Shown here: positions 11,880-23,200 of the stretch, one piece after another
Position numbering within the stretch: the first letter of the stretch is position 1
How the letters are laid out: each line of letters begins with the position of its first letter
Assembly: GCA_006503535.1 (NCBI GenBank)
Contig: QYRS01000003.1
Coordinates: 806,001 to 870,000 of the forward strand
Direction: 5' to 3'
From: Arthrinium phaeospermum
Lineage: Eukaryota > Ascomycota > Sordariomycetes > Amphisphaeriales > Apiosporaceae
Length of the DNA stretch: 64,000 nucleotides
Position numbers and translations under genes: made by a program
Notes under the pieces: model-generated
Told to the model about the DNA's origin: nothing
Seen by the model: only the letters and a program-made list of their open reading frames with translations
Databases searched by the model: none

Positions 11880-13467
11880 GGCCTGTACAACTCCTTCTGC
11901 TGAATCCTGGTGATGATCCTATAGCCACGTCCAACTGGACCTCGAGTATCAACCTGAACAAGGGGGACAAACGAATAATGGAGTAAGTCCCAAGCAGACG
12001 GCAATTCCCAAAGGTGCAAAGACCAAAGAAGTTCCAATGAGGGAGAGGAGCCCTACCTCTTTCTTATTAGACAGATGCCTATAGGCCTCCCCTCAGCCGT
12101 TGCCATGCCGGCCCCATGCTGGTCGGTCCCTTGTCTCTTCCGTTGATCCATCTTGTCGATCTTCCAGACAGCAGCAAAAGGCGGCAAGGCGCACTTTGGG
12201 CTTGGCATGCTCGTCCAGTGAAGCTCGAGGGGATGGGGACGGGTGGCCCGTTTCTTTCAGCCTCGGAATGGATTCATTTCCGGACTCGCAGCACGTCGCG
12301 GCTGAAAGGGGGTTAGACTGTCAGTTGCGAGCAGTCAGACCTGGCATTAGGTCGCACATGGTGCAGCCAGCTGAAGAAGCTAGAGCGGAACTGGTCCGCT
12401 AAGGCCAGCCACACGAGTGACGGCGTTTGCTTTTCTGTGTCTTGGCTGGACCAACTTTGACTCTTCAACTATCCCCCCTTGCCTGACCGACGGCTTGAGT
12501 CATGCTGCAGAAAACGAATGCTGTCTCTGAATGTTGGCAAATGGGGGACGGGTCACCCTATGCAACATACCTCTGCCTGCATAGCTGGTTGGCAGAGTAG
12601 CGTTGTGCGCAGCACATGACGAGACTATAGCAGCGACTTGCAAGAACGAGTTTATCACGGAAGCGAAGCGGCCTGTAAACTAGGTAACCGCCCTGCATAT
12701 ATTGATTTGATAGACAGCCACATATTCAGGGTTTTCGGGGTTCGGCGGGAAGTCTCTGTTGGGTGGACGGCCTAGAGCTGATATGGACCCCGGAAAGCGA
12801 GAACGCCGCAAAACCGCCTTGCTTCGCGAAATCTCAGCTGCTATCAGCTCGTACGGATAGAACCCATCATTTTATCCTACCTAGTCATGCACATCACGAG
12901 AGAAGCGAATATATGAGGACATGCCCGTGGGGGAATAACAACACTGCGAATACAATAGAAAAAGAAAAGGCTTGGACGAGGACCATTAACTCGATACCGA
13001 GGGTTCCAATCAAGGAAGCGAATATGGTTGACCGCGGGTGTGAGTGGAATCGGAACTAAGCATGGTAGAAGTAGAAACCGTACGAGACGAGATATCTGGC
13101 GGGGAGGATTCCGCGCTGAAGCAAGACATTTGATGCCCAGTCACCAGCGGCAGAGGGACGACAGGATATAGTGGAGACGGGCTGAACAACAACAGCAACA
13201 GCAACAGCCAGTTGGTGGTACAAGTCTCGATACCCCGCTAAAAACCCCAATGTACTTTCTATTTTCAGGCACTCGCGCCACTAGAGCTAGGAGAGGGAAA
13301 GACACATCAGTTGCAATTGGAGGAAAGAAGGTTTGTTCTAGCTCTGCCACAAGTCACTTTCTGTGAACCCCAGCCCCGGTTGATCCCTCCTTTTGCAAGT
13401 CTACCCCCCCAAGCAGGGACCCGATATCGAAACAAAAGGCCGCAAGGCTAGGCAAGCCGATGCCTCC
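11880..13467. other. Divergent promoter region, no gene seen
   Basis: About 1.6 kb between two divergent genes. Open frames here (for example 12100-12402 and 12763-13059) are short and carry no domain. The frame upstream of the recombinase stays open before its first ATG, but I see no start codon in it. Confidence 0.45.
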
Positions 13468-14892
13468 ATGACAGATCTGTTGCGCGTCCTGCCGGGATTT
13501 CCGACAGCCCAGTATGCCGGTCTGTTGCCCGCGCTGGAGAATAACCGGGTGACCACCGCCGAGCTGCTCACCCTCGATATTGCAGACTTGGGCAAACGCA
13601 CCAAACTCCCACTGCTGGATCTCAAGAGGTTGTGCAATGCCGTCTTGGAGGCTCTTCATGTCGAACTGGGCGTCTCGGAGAAGCAGCCCCATAAGCCCAG
13701 TGCGCTGAAGCAGACCGCTTCCGACCTTGCTCAGCGCTGGAGCACCATCAGCACCCTCGACGATTCTCTCGACCAAGCTCTGGGCGGAGGCGTCCCGACC
13801 GGCTATGTCACCGAGATCGTGGGCGAGAGCGGAGCCGGGAAGACGCAGCTCTTGCTGACGATGCTTCTCGCCGTCCAGCTTCCACCGCCTCATGGGCTGG
13901 GCCGGCCGGCCCTCTACATATCTACCGAGGCACCACTTTCCACAAAACGTCTGGCGCAGATGCTCAACAGCAATCCCTTCTTCAAAGACTTGGACAAGAA
14001 GCCCACTTTGGATCGCATCATGAGCACCGCTACCCCGGATCTCGAATCGCAGGAGCATATCTTGCAGTACCAGGTCCCCGTCCAGGTGGAGCGACACAAT
14101 GTTGGACTAATCGTCCTGGATTCGGTCGCCGCCAACTACCGCGCCGAGTACGAGCGCGGCGGCAGCCTCGGCTCTAATATGGCCGCGCGCTCCGCCGATC
14201 TTATCCGCATGGGCCAGCTCCTGCACGACCTGGCGCGCCGCCACAACCTCGCCGTCGTCGTCGCCAACCAGGTCATGGACCGCATCCCCTCCTCCCACAG
14301 TGGCAGCAACAACGGGGTCTTCGCTATTAAGAATAGCGTGGCGAGCCCCAGATCCCCACCCCCTGCTGCTACTGCTTCTGCTGCCGGCCCCTCCACCGCC
14401 AACGCCCAGATGCCCCAGGACAGCCCGCTCGCCTCGCGCTCGCGCGGACCCTGGCAGCCGCCGCCGGGCGCCGAGCCCACGAGCAGCCTGGCCGACATGG
14501 TGGGCGTGCGGTCGAGCATGCCGGAGCCGGCGCCCGAGGACCCGCCGGCGCCCGCGTCGCTGCTGCTGGACCACCAGAACCGCTGGGTGACGGGCTGGGG
14601 CGACGACCCGTACGCGGACCCGGGCCACTTCAAGACGCCGACGCTGGGCCTCGTCTGGTCCACCCAGGTCGCCGCCCGCGTCGCCCTCTTCAAGCGGCCC
14701 GTCTACGGCCGTAAGGACGTCGTCGAGGACGAGGAGACGGGCGGCGTCGCGCTGCGCAACTGGCGCCGCTGGATGAAGGTCGTATTTGCGCCGCACGTGC
14801 CCGGCACCGGCCAGGGGCTCGAGGGGGCGGTCGAGTTCGAGGTTAATAGTGGCGGGCTGAGGAGTGTGGACAGGGATAAGAAGAAGGAATAG
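13468..14892 (+). CDS. rad57: Rad57/XRCC3-type RecA-family recombinase paralogue
   Basis: Mediator protein of homologous recombination that, with Rad55 in yeast, helps Rad51 displace RPA and load on single-stranded DNA. The gene is a single uninterrupted frame of 474 residues from the first ATG at 13468; the frame extends upstream without an ATG. An N-terminal helical domain (residues 1-75) precedes the ATPase core. Walker A is GESGAGKT (119-126), a YISTEAPLSTKRLAQML segment follows, and Walker B is LIVLDS (214-219). The VAANYRAEY and VVVANQVMDRI segments match the XRCC3/Rad57 branch better than Rad51 or Dmc1. A low-complexity Pro/Ala/Ser insert (about residues 290-370) splits the core before the final TLGLVWSTQVAARVALFKR strand region; such inserts occur in fungal Rad57. 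It faces the Pol III subunit gene tail to tail. Confidence 0.9.
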   Translation: MTDLLRVLPGFPTAQYAGLLPALENNRVTTAELLTLDIADLGKRTKLPLLDLKRLCNAVLEALHVELGVSEKQPHKPSALKQTASDLAQRWSTISTLDDSLDQALGGGVPTGYVTEIVGESGAGKTQLLLTMLLAVQLPPPHGLGRPALYISTEAPLSTKRLAQMLNSNPFFKDLDKKPTLDRIMSTATPDLESQEHILQYQVPVQVERHNVGLIVLDSVAANYRAEYERGGSLGSNMAARSADLIRMGQLLHDLARRHNLAVVVANQVMDRIPSSHSGSNNGVFAIKNSVASPRSPPPAATASAAGPSTANAQMPQDSPLASRSRGPWQPPPGAEPTSSLADMVGVRSSMPEPAPEDPPAPASLLLDHQNRWVTGWGDDPYADPGHFKTPTLGLVWSTQVAARVALFKRPVYGRKDVVEDEETGGVALRNWRRWMKVVFAPHVPGTGQGLEGAVEFEVNSGGLRSVDRDKKKE

Positions 14893-15719
14893 GCAGCTAT
14901 GAATAATAAGATCAAGTGGGCAGCCTCGCCAAACAAACTAAATATGCCGGATCCGAGTCCCTAAGCCTGATGTATGTGTACTGTCAAATACTGGATAAGA
15001 TGTCTCTGCTAGCCCGCTAGGTTGATATTGAGATAGGTCGGTCTGATTCAGCCTTTAGCCTCTGACTGTTTCTCACCTATTCATCGGCAGTGTTTTAATA
15101 GGTACTGTTTGTACCTTCTAGCTGGTGGCAGCTTCAATGTACCCATGGGATCGTGTACCATACCCGCGAGATACTTGGCTTACTATATATGCTCGGAAGG
15201 CACTCAAAACATGCGCACGAGAACCAATAAAAACGACCAACCGGGTTCTTCTCGAGTCCAACTTCTTCCCATTCTCGCGGCTCTGTGAATTGCGGATTGT
15301 GGCATTGGCGTAGTAGATACTAACGTCTACATCAAAACCATCTTATTAATCCTTGCTTCCTGTGAATAATTGATAGGCTAGTTTATCCAATCGGATATCA
15401 TATCAACGGAATAAGCATTATGCCAATAGTACATAACGATACCTGGTACACGCAGTACAGAATAATATGGTGGGAGCAACGCTTTCGCCATCTAATGGGA
15501 TACGTCCTAATTCCGTTGGCACCCCAGCCGAATGTCACATTATGCCGATAACCAAAAACATCACCTCACAAAAGTCAAGACGAATACTTGTGTAATCTGT
15601 CGCAATTGTCGCAACTTAAGTATTATCTACACACCGTAAAGACAAACGCCATGCCATTATGCCGCAGTCCATCCTGCCCAAAAACGCCTAGAGATGCAAC
15701 ACCAACAACGCTCCTACTT
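14893..15719. other. Convergent 3' intergenic region
   Basis: An AT-rich spacer between the 3' ends of the recombinase and Pol III subunit genes. It presumably carries both 3' UTRs; nothing else is recognised. Confidence 0.5.
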
Positions 15720-18700
15720 CTAGTTGGTCGGATGTGGGAATTCGTCCTCGAGCTGCAGCCGCACGCCCACGTTCATGCTGATGAGCTCCTGAATGAGCAA
15801 CTTGGCCGCGTACGGCATGGTCATCTTGGCCACCTCGCGACTGGTCCGGCAGGTGCTGCAGTAGCCGCGGTAGCCGAAGAGGCCACACTTCTGGCAGATG
15901 TCCACGTCGGTGCCGTCGGACGAGACCATCAGACGCTCTAGCAGAAGCTGCGAGGCGCCATATGCGATCAGACAATCACGCTCCATTTCTCCGAGACGCA
16001 AACCACCGTCACGCGAACGACCCTCGGTTGGCTGACGCGTCAGGATGGCGCGCGGACCCCGGGACCGCGAGTGCATCTTATCCTGGACCATATGCTTCAA
16101 ACGTTGGTAGTAGATGGGCCCGTTGAAGATGTAGGCCTGGAGCGGCTCGCCTGTAATACCCGACGTGAAGTAGTCCTTGCCCTCCCACGAGAAACCGGCC
16201 TCGACCAAGTTGCGGCTCATCTCTTCCAGCGGATGCGAACGGAAGGCATCCCCGTACCCAAAGTCCTTGCGGCCCCGGACAATGGAGGCTTTACCTGTGA
16301 GGCATTCGAGAAGCTTGCCGACTGTCATACGTGACGGGAAACCGTGAGGGTTCATGATAATGTCAGGAACCAAGCCCTTGTCGGAGAATGGCATGTCCTC
16401 CTGGTCAACAATAATACCAACAACACCTTTTTGTCCGTGACGAGATGAGAACTTATCGCCAAGCTCGGGGCGTCTTGTTTGTCTTGTCTGGATCTTGATC
16501 AAGTGGGTGTCCTTATCAGTCTGTGTTACCATGACCTTGTCGATATAGGCAGGGTCGTGGAGTTTGTACGAAACGGGGCTTTCCTTGTACTCGTCGCTTC
16601 TCCTCTCCATTCCGACACCCGGGTTCGTCTCAACGGGGGTCTCCTTCTTCAGCATGACGTTGCCCGACTCTACCCTCCAGCCAACATCGGCTACTCCATC
16701 CTTGGAGAGCGCAATGTGTTTCCCAGCAGCCTGGGATGGGTCTCTGTCGCCAATTCTCTCGCGGCTGCCGTTGTTGTACTTTTGCAACTCGGTGCTGTAT
16801 TTCCTGAAGACTTGGCATCGTCCGAAGCCCCGATCACACGACGCCTTGTTCAAGACAAGGGCATCTTCGATATCGTAACCGGAGAAGGACATGACGACAA
16901 CAGTGGCGTTGTGACCTGCTGGGAGCTTGTCGTAGTGGATAAGTTCAATGGTTTTCGAGATAACCATTGGGCGCTGAGGGTACACAAGCGTGTATAGTAA
17001 TGTGTCGATACGGTTGAATTGATTATAAGCAATGGCTCCAATGGCTTGCTTACCCATAGCACACTGGTAGGTATTTCGAGGGGATTGGTTGTGATGTGGG
17101 AAGGGAATTAGACCGGCCACGGCTCCGAGAATAGTGAACGGCTCGATTTCCACATGCGTATGAGCTTTCGTAATGTCCTTCTCGTACAGGGCTACCAGGG
17201 CATCGTTCTCTTCGTTCACATCCAAATATTCGACGATACCTCGCGTAAGGAAATCATCGAACGTAACTTTGCCGGCTTGCAGGAGCCTCAGATGGCTTGC
17301 TTGAATCTTTGCCTTGCCGTTCTTGACAATAATGTAAGGCCGACAGATTCGACCTTCGTCGGTGGCAATATGCACAGCGGCAAGGTTGTTATTAACGTTG
17401 ATGCTGACGAAGGGCGAGACCCAACCTCGGCGGCGCATGGTCCGGAACTTGTTTGCGAACTGCTTAGGGAATCGAGTCATGGCAAAAGGCGTACCGTTGA
17501 TGTAGATAACATAAGCACCGGGAGCATGCATCTCGGCGCCAGAGAAACAACGTAGCGGCTCGATGCTAGCGTCAAGCGTGAACACCCACCGCTTGACCGG
17601 CTCCTCCTCGATGTTGGTCGTGATATGCGTCATGAGAGCCAAGTTCTTGACCAGACCACAAGCCTCTCCTTCAGGGGTATCTGATGTGCACAGCATTCCC
17701 CATTGGGAAGGTTGAAGTGCTCGAGGTCCAGACACTTTCCGTGTCTTTTCGAACTGACTGCTAATTCGCGTCATCATTCCCAAGGCACTGATATAACTGA
17801 GACGACTCAAGACGTGCGTGACACCAGCCCTTTCCATCTTGAATCGCTTCACGCTCCAGTTGCCTGTTTGGATCGCACGGTTCATGCCCTCGCTGATATG
17901 CCGACCGTTTGCAATGATGGGTCCCAAGGGATCGTAGCTGGCCCGGTTGTTCTTCTTCAAGACGTTATCTGCGGCGAATTTCAGGTCCGTGAGGTACTTC
18001 TTGAACAAATCTTCAAACAGGAGAGAAAGCATTTGTCCTGCCAACTCCAGACGCTTGTTTCCGACGAAATCTCTGTCGTCCACGAGTTTGGGGTTGTAGT
18101 ATGCCATAAGCACACGCCGCGTCATGAGCGCAACATATACGGCCTTCGGGTAGAAGTCCAGACCCTCTACCGGGATATGGGCAATGATAATGTTTGCCAG
18201 GGCGTCCAATCCTTCTTCCACGTGACTTCTGCGTGCTTGAGGTGCTCCGGCTCCCGGCTTACCCCTTCCTCCCATCTTCGTCCGCGCTCCGATGTAATCG
18301 AGAGCTTGTTGTTGGGTGAACACGCCCACTTTGGAAGCCTCCTCGAAATTGACAACGAAGTCGTCCTGGAACCTGCCATCGGAGCCAGCAACCAGTTGCA
18401 TGATCTCAAAATCCGACAAACCTCCCAGAGCTTTGAGAATAATAATGATAGGAACAGGCTCGACAAGAACGTTATGGTTTAGGACAAGCCGGTCCTTCCG
18501 GAGAATAACGTAAGTCTTGGATTTACGCTCATGGGTAGAACTCGTGACTGATGCCTGGATGATGTTGTTCTTCTCGTCTGCTTCGACGATGACTCGGTTC
18601 TTGCTGAGCTGTTCTTGCACGAGAATCACCTTTTCTGTGCCTCCGACGATGAAGTAGCCGCCTGGGTCCAGTGGGCATTCGTTCAAGCGCTCCATCTCGG

Positions 18701-19175
18701 CGTTGTTGGCGCCATAGAGATAACATTTGTTGCTTCGCAACATGACAGGGATCCGGCACAGTTCCAGGTTCCTCTGGATAACCCGCTTCTTCTCACGGAA
18801 GAAAGCAACATCGACAAGGACCTTGGCAGAATAGGTCATGTCTCGCAGGCGGCACTCCATGGGGCTGATCTCATTCCGGGGCTTGGGTCCGCCCTCATTG
18901 TAGCCTGGACGATCAGGCTTGGTAACGCGGATGTCCAAGAACTCGATGAAAAACGATGAGTTGGCATCACTCCTGACCGTACGATTGGCCTTGAGAATCT
19001 CCTTGATCTCGTGGTCGACGAAGAAGTTGTACGAGTCGATATGCTGCTTCACCAGACCCTTGACCTTCAAGAATGCAGGCAGGAGCTGCATCTTGTCATC
19101 AACGGTCGAGATGGGGTCGGTGAGCTTCTTGCCATTGTAGAATGGCTCCAGAAGAGCCTCAAATCCGTCATCCAT
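15720..19175 (-). CDS. rpc2: RNA polymerase III second-largest subunit (Rpc2/Ret1)
   Basis: Catalytic-half subunit of RNA polymerase III, which makes tRNAs, 5S rRNA and other small RNAs in the nucleus. One frame encodes 1151 residues from the ATG at 19175, against about 1150 in yeast Ret1. Conserved blocks in order are LLPAFLKVKGLVKQHIDSYN near the amino end, MLRSNKC, ECPLDPGGYFIV, EKVILVQEQLSKNR, ADEKNNIIQASVTSSTHER, GNWSVKRFKMERAGVTHVL, GTPEGEACGLVKNLALMTHI-type segment, SFSGYDIEDALVLNK, GDKFSSRHGQKGVVG, NPHGFPSRMTVGK, and a C-terminal zinc ribbon CQKCGLFGYRGYCSTC. These separate it from Rpb2 and Rpa135. The frame is open 26 codons upstream of 19175 without an ATG. A small upstream exon could add residues, since the amino end looks about 20 residues short compared with yeast. 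Confidence 0.97.
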   Translation of the reverse strand: MDDGFEALLEPFYNGKKLTDPISTVDDKMQLLPAFLKVKGLVKQHIDSYNFFVDHEIKEILKANRTVRSDANSSFFIEFLDIRVTKPDRPGYNEGGPKPRNEISPMECRLRDMTYSAKVLVDVAFFREKKRVIQRNLELCRIPVMLRSNKCYLYGANNAEMERLNECPLDPGGYFIVGGTEKVILVQEQLSKNRVIVEADEKNNIIQASVTSSTHERKSKTYVILRKDRLVLNHNVLVEPVPIIIILKALGGLSDFEIMQLVAGSDGRFQDDFVVNFEEASKVGVFTQQQALDYIGARTKMGGRGKPGAGAPQARRSHVEEGLDALANIIIAHIPVEGLDFYPKAVYVALMTRRVLMAYYNPKLVDDRDFVGNKRLELAGQMLSLLFEDLFKKYLTDLKFAADNVLKKNNRASYDPLGPIIANGRHISEGMNRAIQTGNWSVKRFKMERAGVTHVLSRLSYISALGMMTRISSQFEKTRKVSGPRALQPSQWGMLCTSDTPEGEACGLVKNLALMTHITTNIEEEPVKRWVFTLDASIEPLRCFSGAEMHAPGAYVIYINGTPFAMTRFPKQFANKFRTMRRRGWVSPFVSINVNNNLAAVHIATDEGRICRPYIIVKNGKAKIQASHLRLLQAGKVTFDDFLTRGIVEYLDVNEENDALVALYEKDITKAHTHVEIEPFTILGAVAGLIPFPHHNQSPRNTYQCAMGKQAIGAIAYNQFNRIDTLLYTLVYPQRPMVISKTIELIHYDKLPAGHNATVVVMSFSGYDIEDALVLNKASCDRGFGRCQVFRKYSTELQKYNNGSRERIGDRDPSQAAGKHIALSKDGVADVGWRVESGNVMLKKETPVETNPGVGMERRSDEYKESPVSYKLHDPAYIDKVMVTQTDKDTHLIKIQTRQTRRPELGDKFSSRHGQKGVVGIIVDQEDMPFSDKGLVPDIIMNPHGFPSRMTVGKLLECLTGKASIVRGRKDFGYGDAFRSHPLEEMSRNLVEAGFSWEGKDYFTSGITGEPLQAYIFNGPIYYQRLKHMVQDKMHSRSRGPRAILTRQPTEGRSRDGGLRLGEMERDCLIAYGASQLLLERLMVSSDGTDVDICQKCGLFGYRGYCSTCRTSREVAKMTMPYAAKLLIQELISMNVGVRLQLEDEFPHPTN

Positions 19176-19480
19176 CTTGAGCGCTGGTGAAGTGATCACT
19201 CCTGATTGCCTGCTTGGATTTTTTTCGGCATTAAAAATCTCGAAGCTAGGCAAGTAAAGATGACTGACTCCATTGGTAGCTTAGCCATTGTCGTTGAAAG
19301 GTGGGGGCTCCTTCCTAGTACAGGGGTTGCTTCATGGCGGCTGCCCCTCTAACCTAAGAAACAAGCTCTTTCTCTCTCATAGCCGTCAAGCTTGCGCACG
19401 GATCAACGCGATAAAGGCGCCAGGCGCCATCGATAAGAAACCTACAGATGGAAGCAACCTCGGCCCTCTGTCTCTGTGTC
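19176..19480. promoter_or_regulatory. Probable promoter/leader of the Pol III subunit gene
   Basis: Immediately upstream of the minus-strand rpc2 start. It includes an ATG-containing stretch on the minus strand around 19280-19300 that could serve as a short first exon. No TATA box stands out. Confidence 0.35.
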
Positions 19481-20240
19481 ACCCACCGTGATATGATAGG
19501 TGAAATAGTAGTACTTCTGAATGGAATAATACGGGATACATAGTAAGCAGGCGATAAGATAAGTGTCGGCTAGCAATAGGATAACCACCCTAGCAGGTGA
19601 TGGGATAATTGACGAACAGTGGAATAAATGCTGGTTAGTAATAGAATAACCACCAGCTATACTGGTGATTGGATAACTAGGCACGAATAATTAGAGCCGG
19701 GAGTCGTTGGCCATGGCGGAAAAGTCATGTAATAACTACGAGCGCTGGTAAGCCTGTGAACAGTATCAGCTGGTTAAGTTGGTGATAATCTGCGGCACCT
19801 CCCAATCATAAGAATCCTGCCCATGGAGGCTTTTGGGGGTGGCTCCGGAGCCTCTATAAGTTGTGAGCACAAGAGGATTTAAGATCCCATTGCAACTTCG
19901 GCGAACAGGCTTCATTCCGGCGGTATATGTGTGAAGCGCATTGTATGGAATCTCATATGACCCAACACGTGCACTATTGAATGTGTCGCCTGCTTGGAAT
20001 CTGGCGGTTCTATTCCCTACCGGGAGCAAAGGCGTGTGTCGTCAATTCAAGAGTTCAACCAGAAGTATATTAGCACTCTGACCGATATTCGAGTTGTTGG
20101 TCTTGGTGACTCCAATCAGAATTGGTAGGAATAGTCTCCGTATACACTTGATAGTAGTCAAGGGTACCCCATGGACACTTAAACTTGAACTATATCGGCT
20201 GGCTGGCCCAACGGTTAATGCGGCTGTGTAGATTCCCAAG
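19481..20240. repeat. AT-rich region with degenerate tandem hairpin repeats
   Basis: Two imperfect direct copies of about 60-65 bases start near 19565 and 19630. Each carries TAG(C/T)AATAG(G/A)ATAACCACC followed by a GGTGAT complement, so each copy can fold as a small hairpin. Composition is clearly AT-richer than the flanking genes. Antisense frames here are short and give no recognisable protein. It could be the remnant of a long terminal repeat or other mobile sequence, but no coding or target-site evidence confirms that. Confidence 0.4.
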
Positions 20241-23200
20241 AGTTGCGGTGGAACTATTTTACGAGCCCAATAGCCTATTCTGCATCCTGGCTAACTTCTC
20301 GTGCGCTTTTGCTGGGCAAAAGTATACCTTCACGATGATTCCGACTACCGTAGAGATACCTAGTCAAGCATCACCTTTTAACGTACCCCACTGGTCTCAA
20401 ACTAATATAGTATGGCAGCCCTGTTTTGCAAAAGGAAGCCTATCACGAGACACTTCGGGCCTATACGAAAAGTAGAGCAATTGGGTGTGGATGGCATGTG
20501 ACTGGTCATGTCCGAAGCAGGCTCTCATGTAAGAGCGGTCTGTATACCAAAACCACCAACACGGCGCTACTTGGTCTCAATAATAGGAAACATCATTCCA
20601 TTTTCATAGCACATCACAAGAGGTTCGCGAATGTGGACTTGCACGGGCTGTTGAAAGAGACTGTTCTCACAGTTCCTCCCACGGGAGGGGCATTGGCTTG
20701 ATATTGCTGGTCAGTGACCCATTCAGTAGTATATATCGCAAAACACCCAACCGTATACTATCAGCTTGCATACGTAAATAAGTTCCCTATAGGGGTCCGG
20801 CAACCATGCATGTACGATAACCCCATCGTATGTACGAGGCCGAATCGAGAAATCCTGTCGAAGCCCTAAAGCCTCCGTGCCTGCAGGCAGCACCGTCTCC
20901 ATGCCACACTGCTGGATCCATTTCTAGGAATGTCTCCTGCAGGTGCAAAAAAATTGTGGTGTTGGAAACGCACGTTTGCCCACCCTTTGGATGGGGGCCT
21001 CAGCGTTGAAAATGCCCGGCACTAGAGATCCATGGGCAGCTTGGCTCCGTGCCATGCTGGCTGTTTGATCGAGATACCCACCTAATTATCACAGATGTAT
21101 GTACGGATTTCCTCACCTGTTCGCGAGCCGGTCGGCGTGGAGACCTCGATTTTCCCCGAACACGGTTCCTAGATCTCGCTTCATCATCGTCACATTGATC
21201 AAACATGATGGCGATGCGCCAGTCGTGCCGGCAGCTTACCCGTACCTCGTTATAGTTGAGGAAAGAGACATACATATAAATATAGTAGGGCAGACGTTTC
21301 TCTGAGCTGGCAATGCATGCGATGCAGGATATCACATATACAAATTCCCCCCAAGCGAATGCAATACACGCCCAGGTGCCTATACATTCCAGAACCGCGT
21401 AGAATAAGAGACCTGCCTGGTCTGCAGCTAGTCGTCATATCTCGACACACTGCATGAGGAGGCAAGGGCAAGGCAAGGGAAAGAGGGGGCGGGGAGCGGA
21501 GCGGGTACGGTGGACGGAGCAATTCAGGGTCTCGACTCACTGCACGCTTGTTGATCGTGGGAACGTTTTCTTACCAATCTAAGATGGAAAAAGCATGCAA
21601 GAAGTCGGGCCAGTACCGTAGTCGGGCGGCTGGAGGCTAGCACAAGGGGTAGTACGGTCGTTTTGCATTTTGACAGAGTTCCATTCCCTCCCTGCTCCCC
21701 ATGCCCATACTCTCTCTCTGCGTCGTCGGCGATGCCCCGCCTCCAACGTGCATTGGTGAGATATGCGCTGCAAGCCACTGATGCTCGTTCCCAGCTGCCC
21801 ATGCAATAGAATGCATTCAGCATGAGTGTGACTTCTGGCAGGGCAAGGCAAAGTGAAGGACAGGCGACGCAAGGCAAAAAGGAGTGTCTGATTCGCGGTA
21901 AAAGTCGGTGAATGCAGGAGGAAGCTTGAAAGACAGGAGTTCCTTGATATCACCAATTGCCACTGATGGATGAAACCTGCAGGCTGACAGAGGGTGCCGC
22001 GAAAGCCTTGCCGCCGATGATGAGGGGCTCTCAAGTCCGATCTCCCCGCCAGATGAGGACTATACGAAGTGGTGTTCCTCTTTTTCCTTCTTGTTTTTTT
22101 TCGTCGTTTGGGCTAACGATCATCCGATCACTGGCAGATACATCGTCCCCAAGCCTAGCCAGCCGTAGCGTGCACACAGAAGCGAATGTGGAACGCCTCG
22201 GCCAAGTATAGCGACTACATAGCGTGAACGGCTACTTCCACCGAGACTTGTGTCAATGCTTTTCTTATCTCTAGTTGGCATGTCAAACACCACGTTTCTC
22301 TCACCGATGCATGAAGTGCAAAGGCAAATCTCCCCGTGGTGGCGTTAAGAATCAACGGTCATCTCCAAGGCCATCGGCGGGAGACGGGGAAATGGTGCTA
22401 GTCAAAAAGCAGCAAGTAGCGGTGGTGAGGCGGAAAAGGAAGCAAGGTCAGACCCGGCCTGGCACCTGGCACCCCCAAGGTAAGGAAAGGTGGTGGTGGG
22501 TGATATTTCGTACGAGTGAGCCTGGCGCATTTTCGAATCTCTGCTGCATGGACTTACCACACCATTGCAGCCGCGCTAAGCCATTTGACTTCGAGGCGGT
22601 ATCTCGGCTCGACGCGAAACTTTGGGGCGACCGAAGGACCCTTCGATCGCGAGGTCCCGCTAGCCCACTTGGAGTGCAATTGTGCCATGGAAATTTGAGA
22701 TGATAATTATTGCCGCCGGTGGTGGTCGAGCAGGAAAATCGTCCGGTCAAGCGAAGCTGGATGACACACAATTCTCCCGCCCGCCCTAGGCTGCGCTAGC
22801 CGTAGCTGCCCCTCGTTTCGGTTTTCTAGGCTCGCTCTGGAAATGAGAATGAGATGGTGATCTTACCCTCTACGCGCCTTTCGAAATGACGTCCTGAAGC
22901 GGATATCGGAGCCCAGATCATCTAGGATTACATATGTTACCCCCTGCCGAATGATTGCTTCTGTTATTAACATTTCTGCACTTTGCAAGCATCTGGCATC
23001 CCTACGGTTGAACTAGATCCGTGTATTCTGCCGGGAGAAAGACAAGCTCGTATATATATTCACTATATACATGGTGATCCCGTCAAATGTAGTAGCGTTA
23101 CTACCAGTCGGCTTGCTGTCCGGAAGGAGAAAGAAGTACCCAACAGTACGTGTGATGCCGAGCCGAGACCTTACCGCAGGCATCGCGTATAACATGTGTA

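Noticed and set aside
14107..14796. 229-codon antisense frame within rad57
   Set aside because: Arg/Val/Gly-rich shadow frame; no start context or domain.
22275..22703. 142-codon forward frame in the 19-25 kb gap
   Set aside because: Composition and lack of domain suggest chance.
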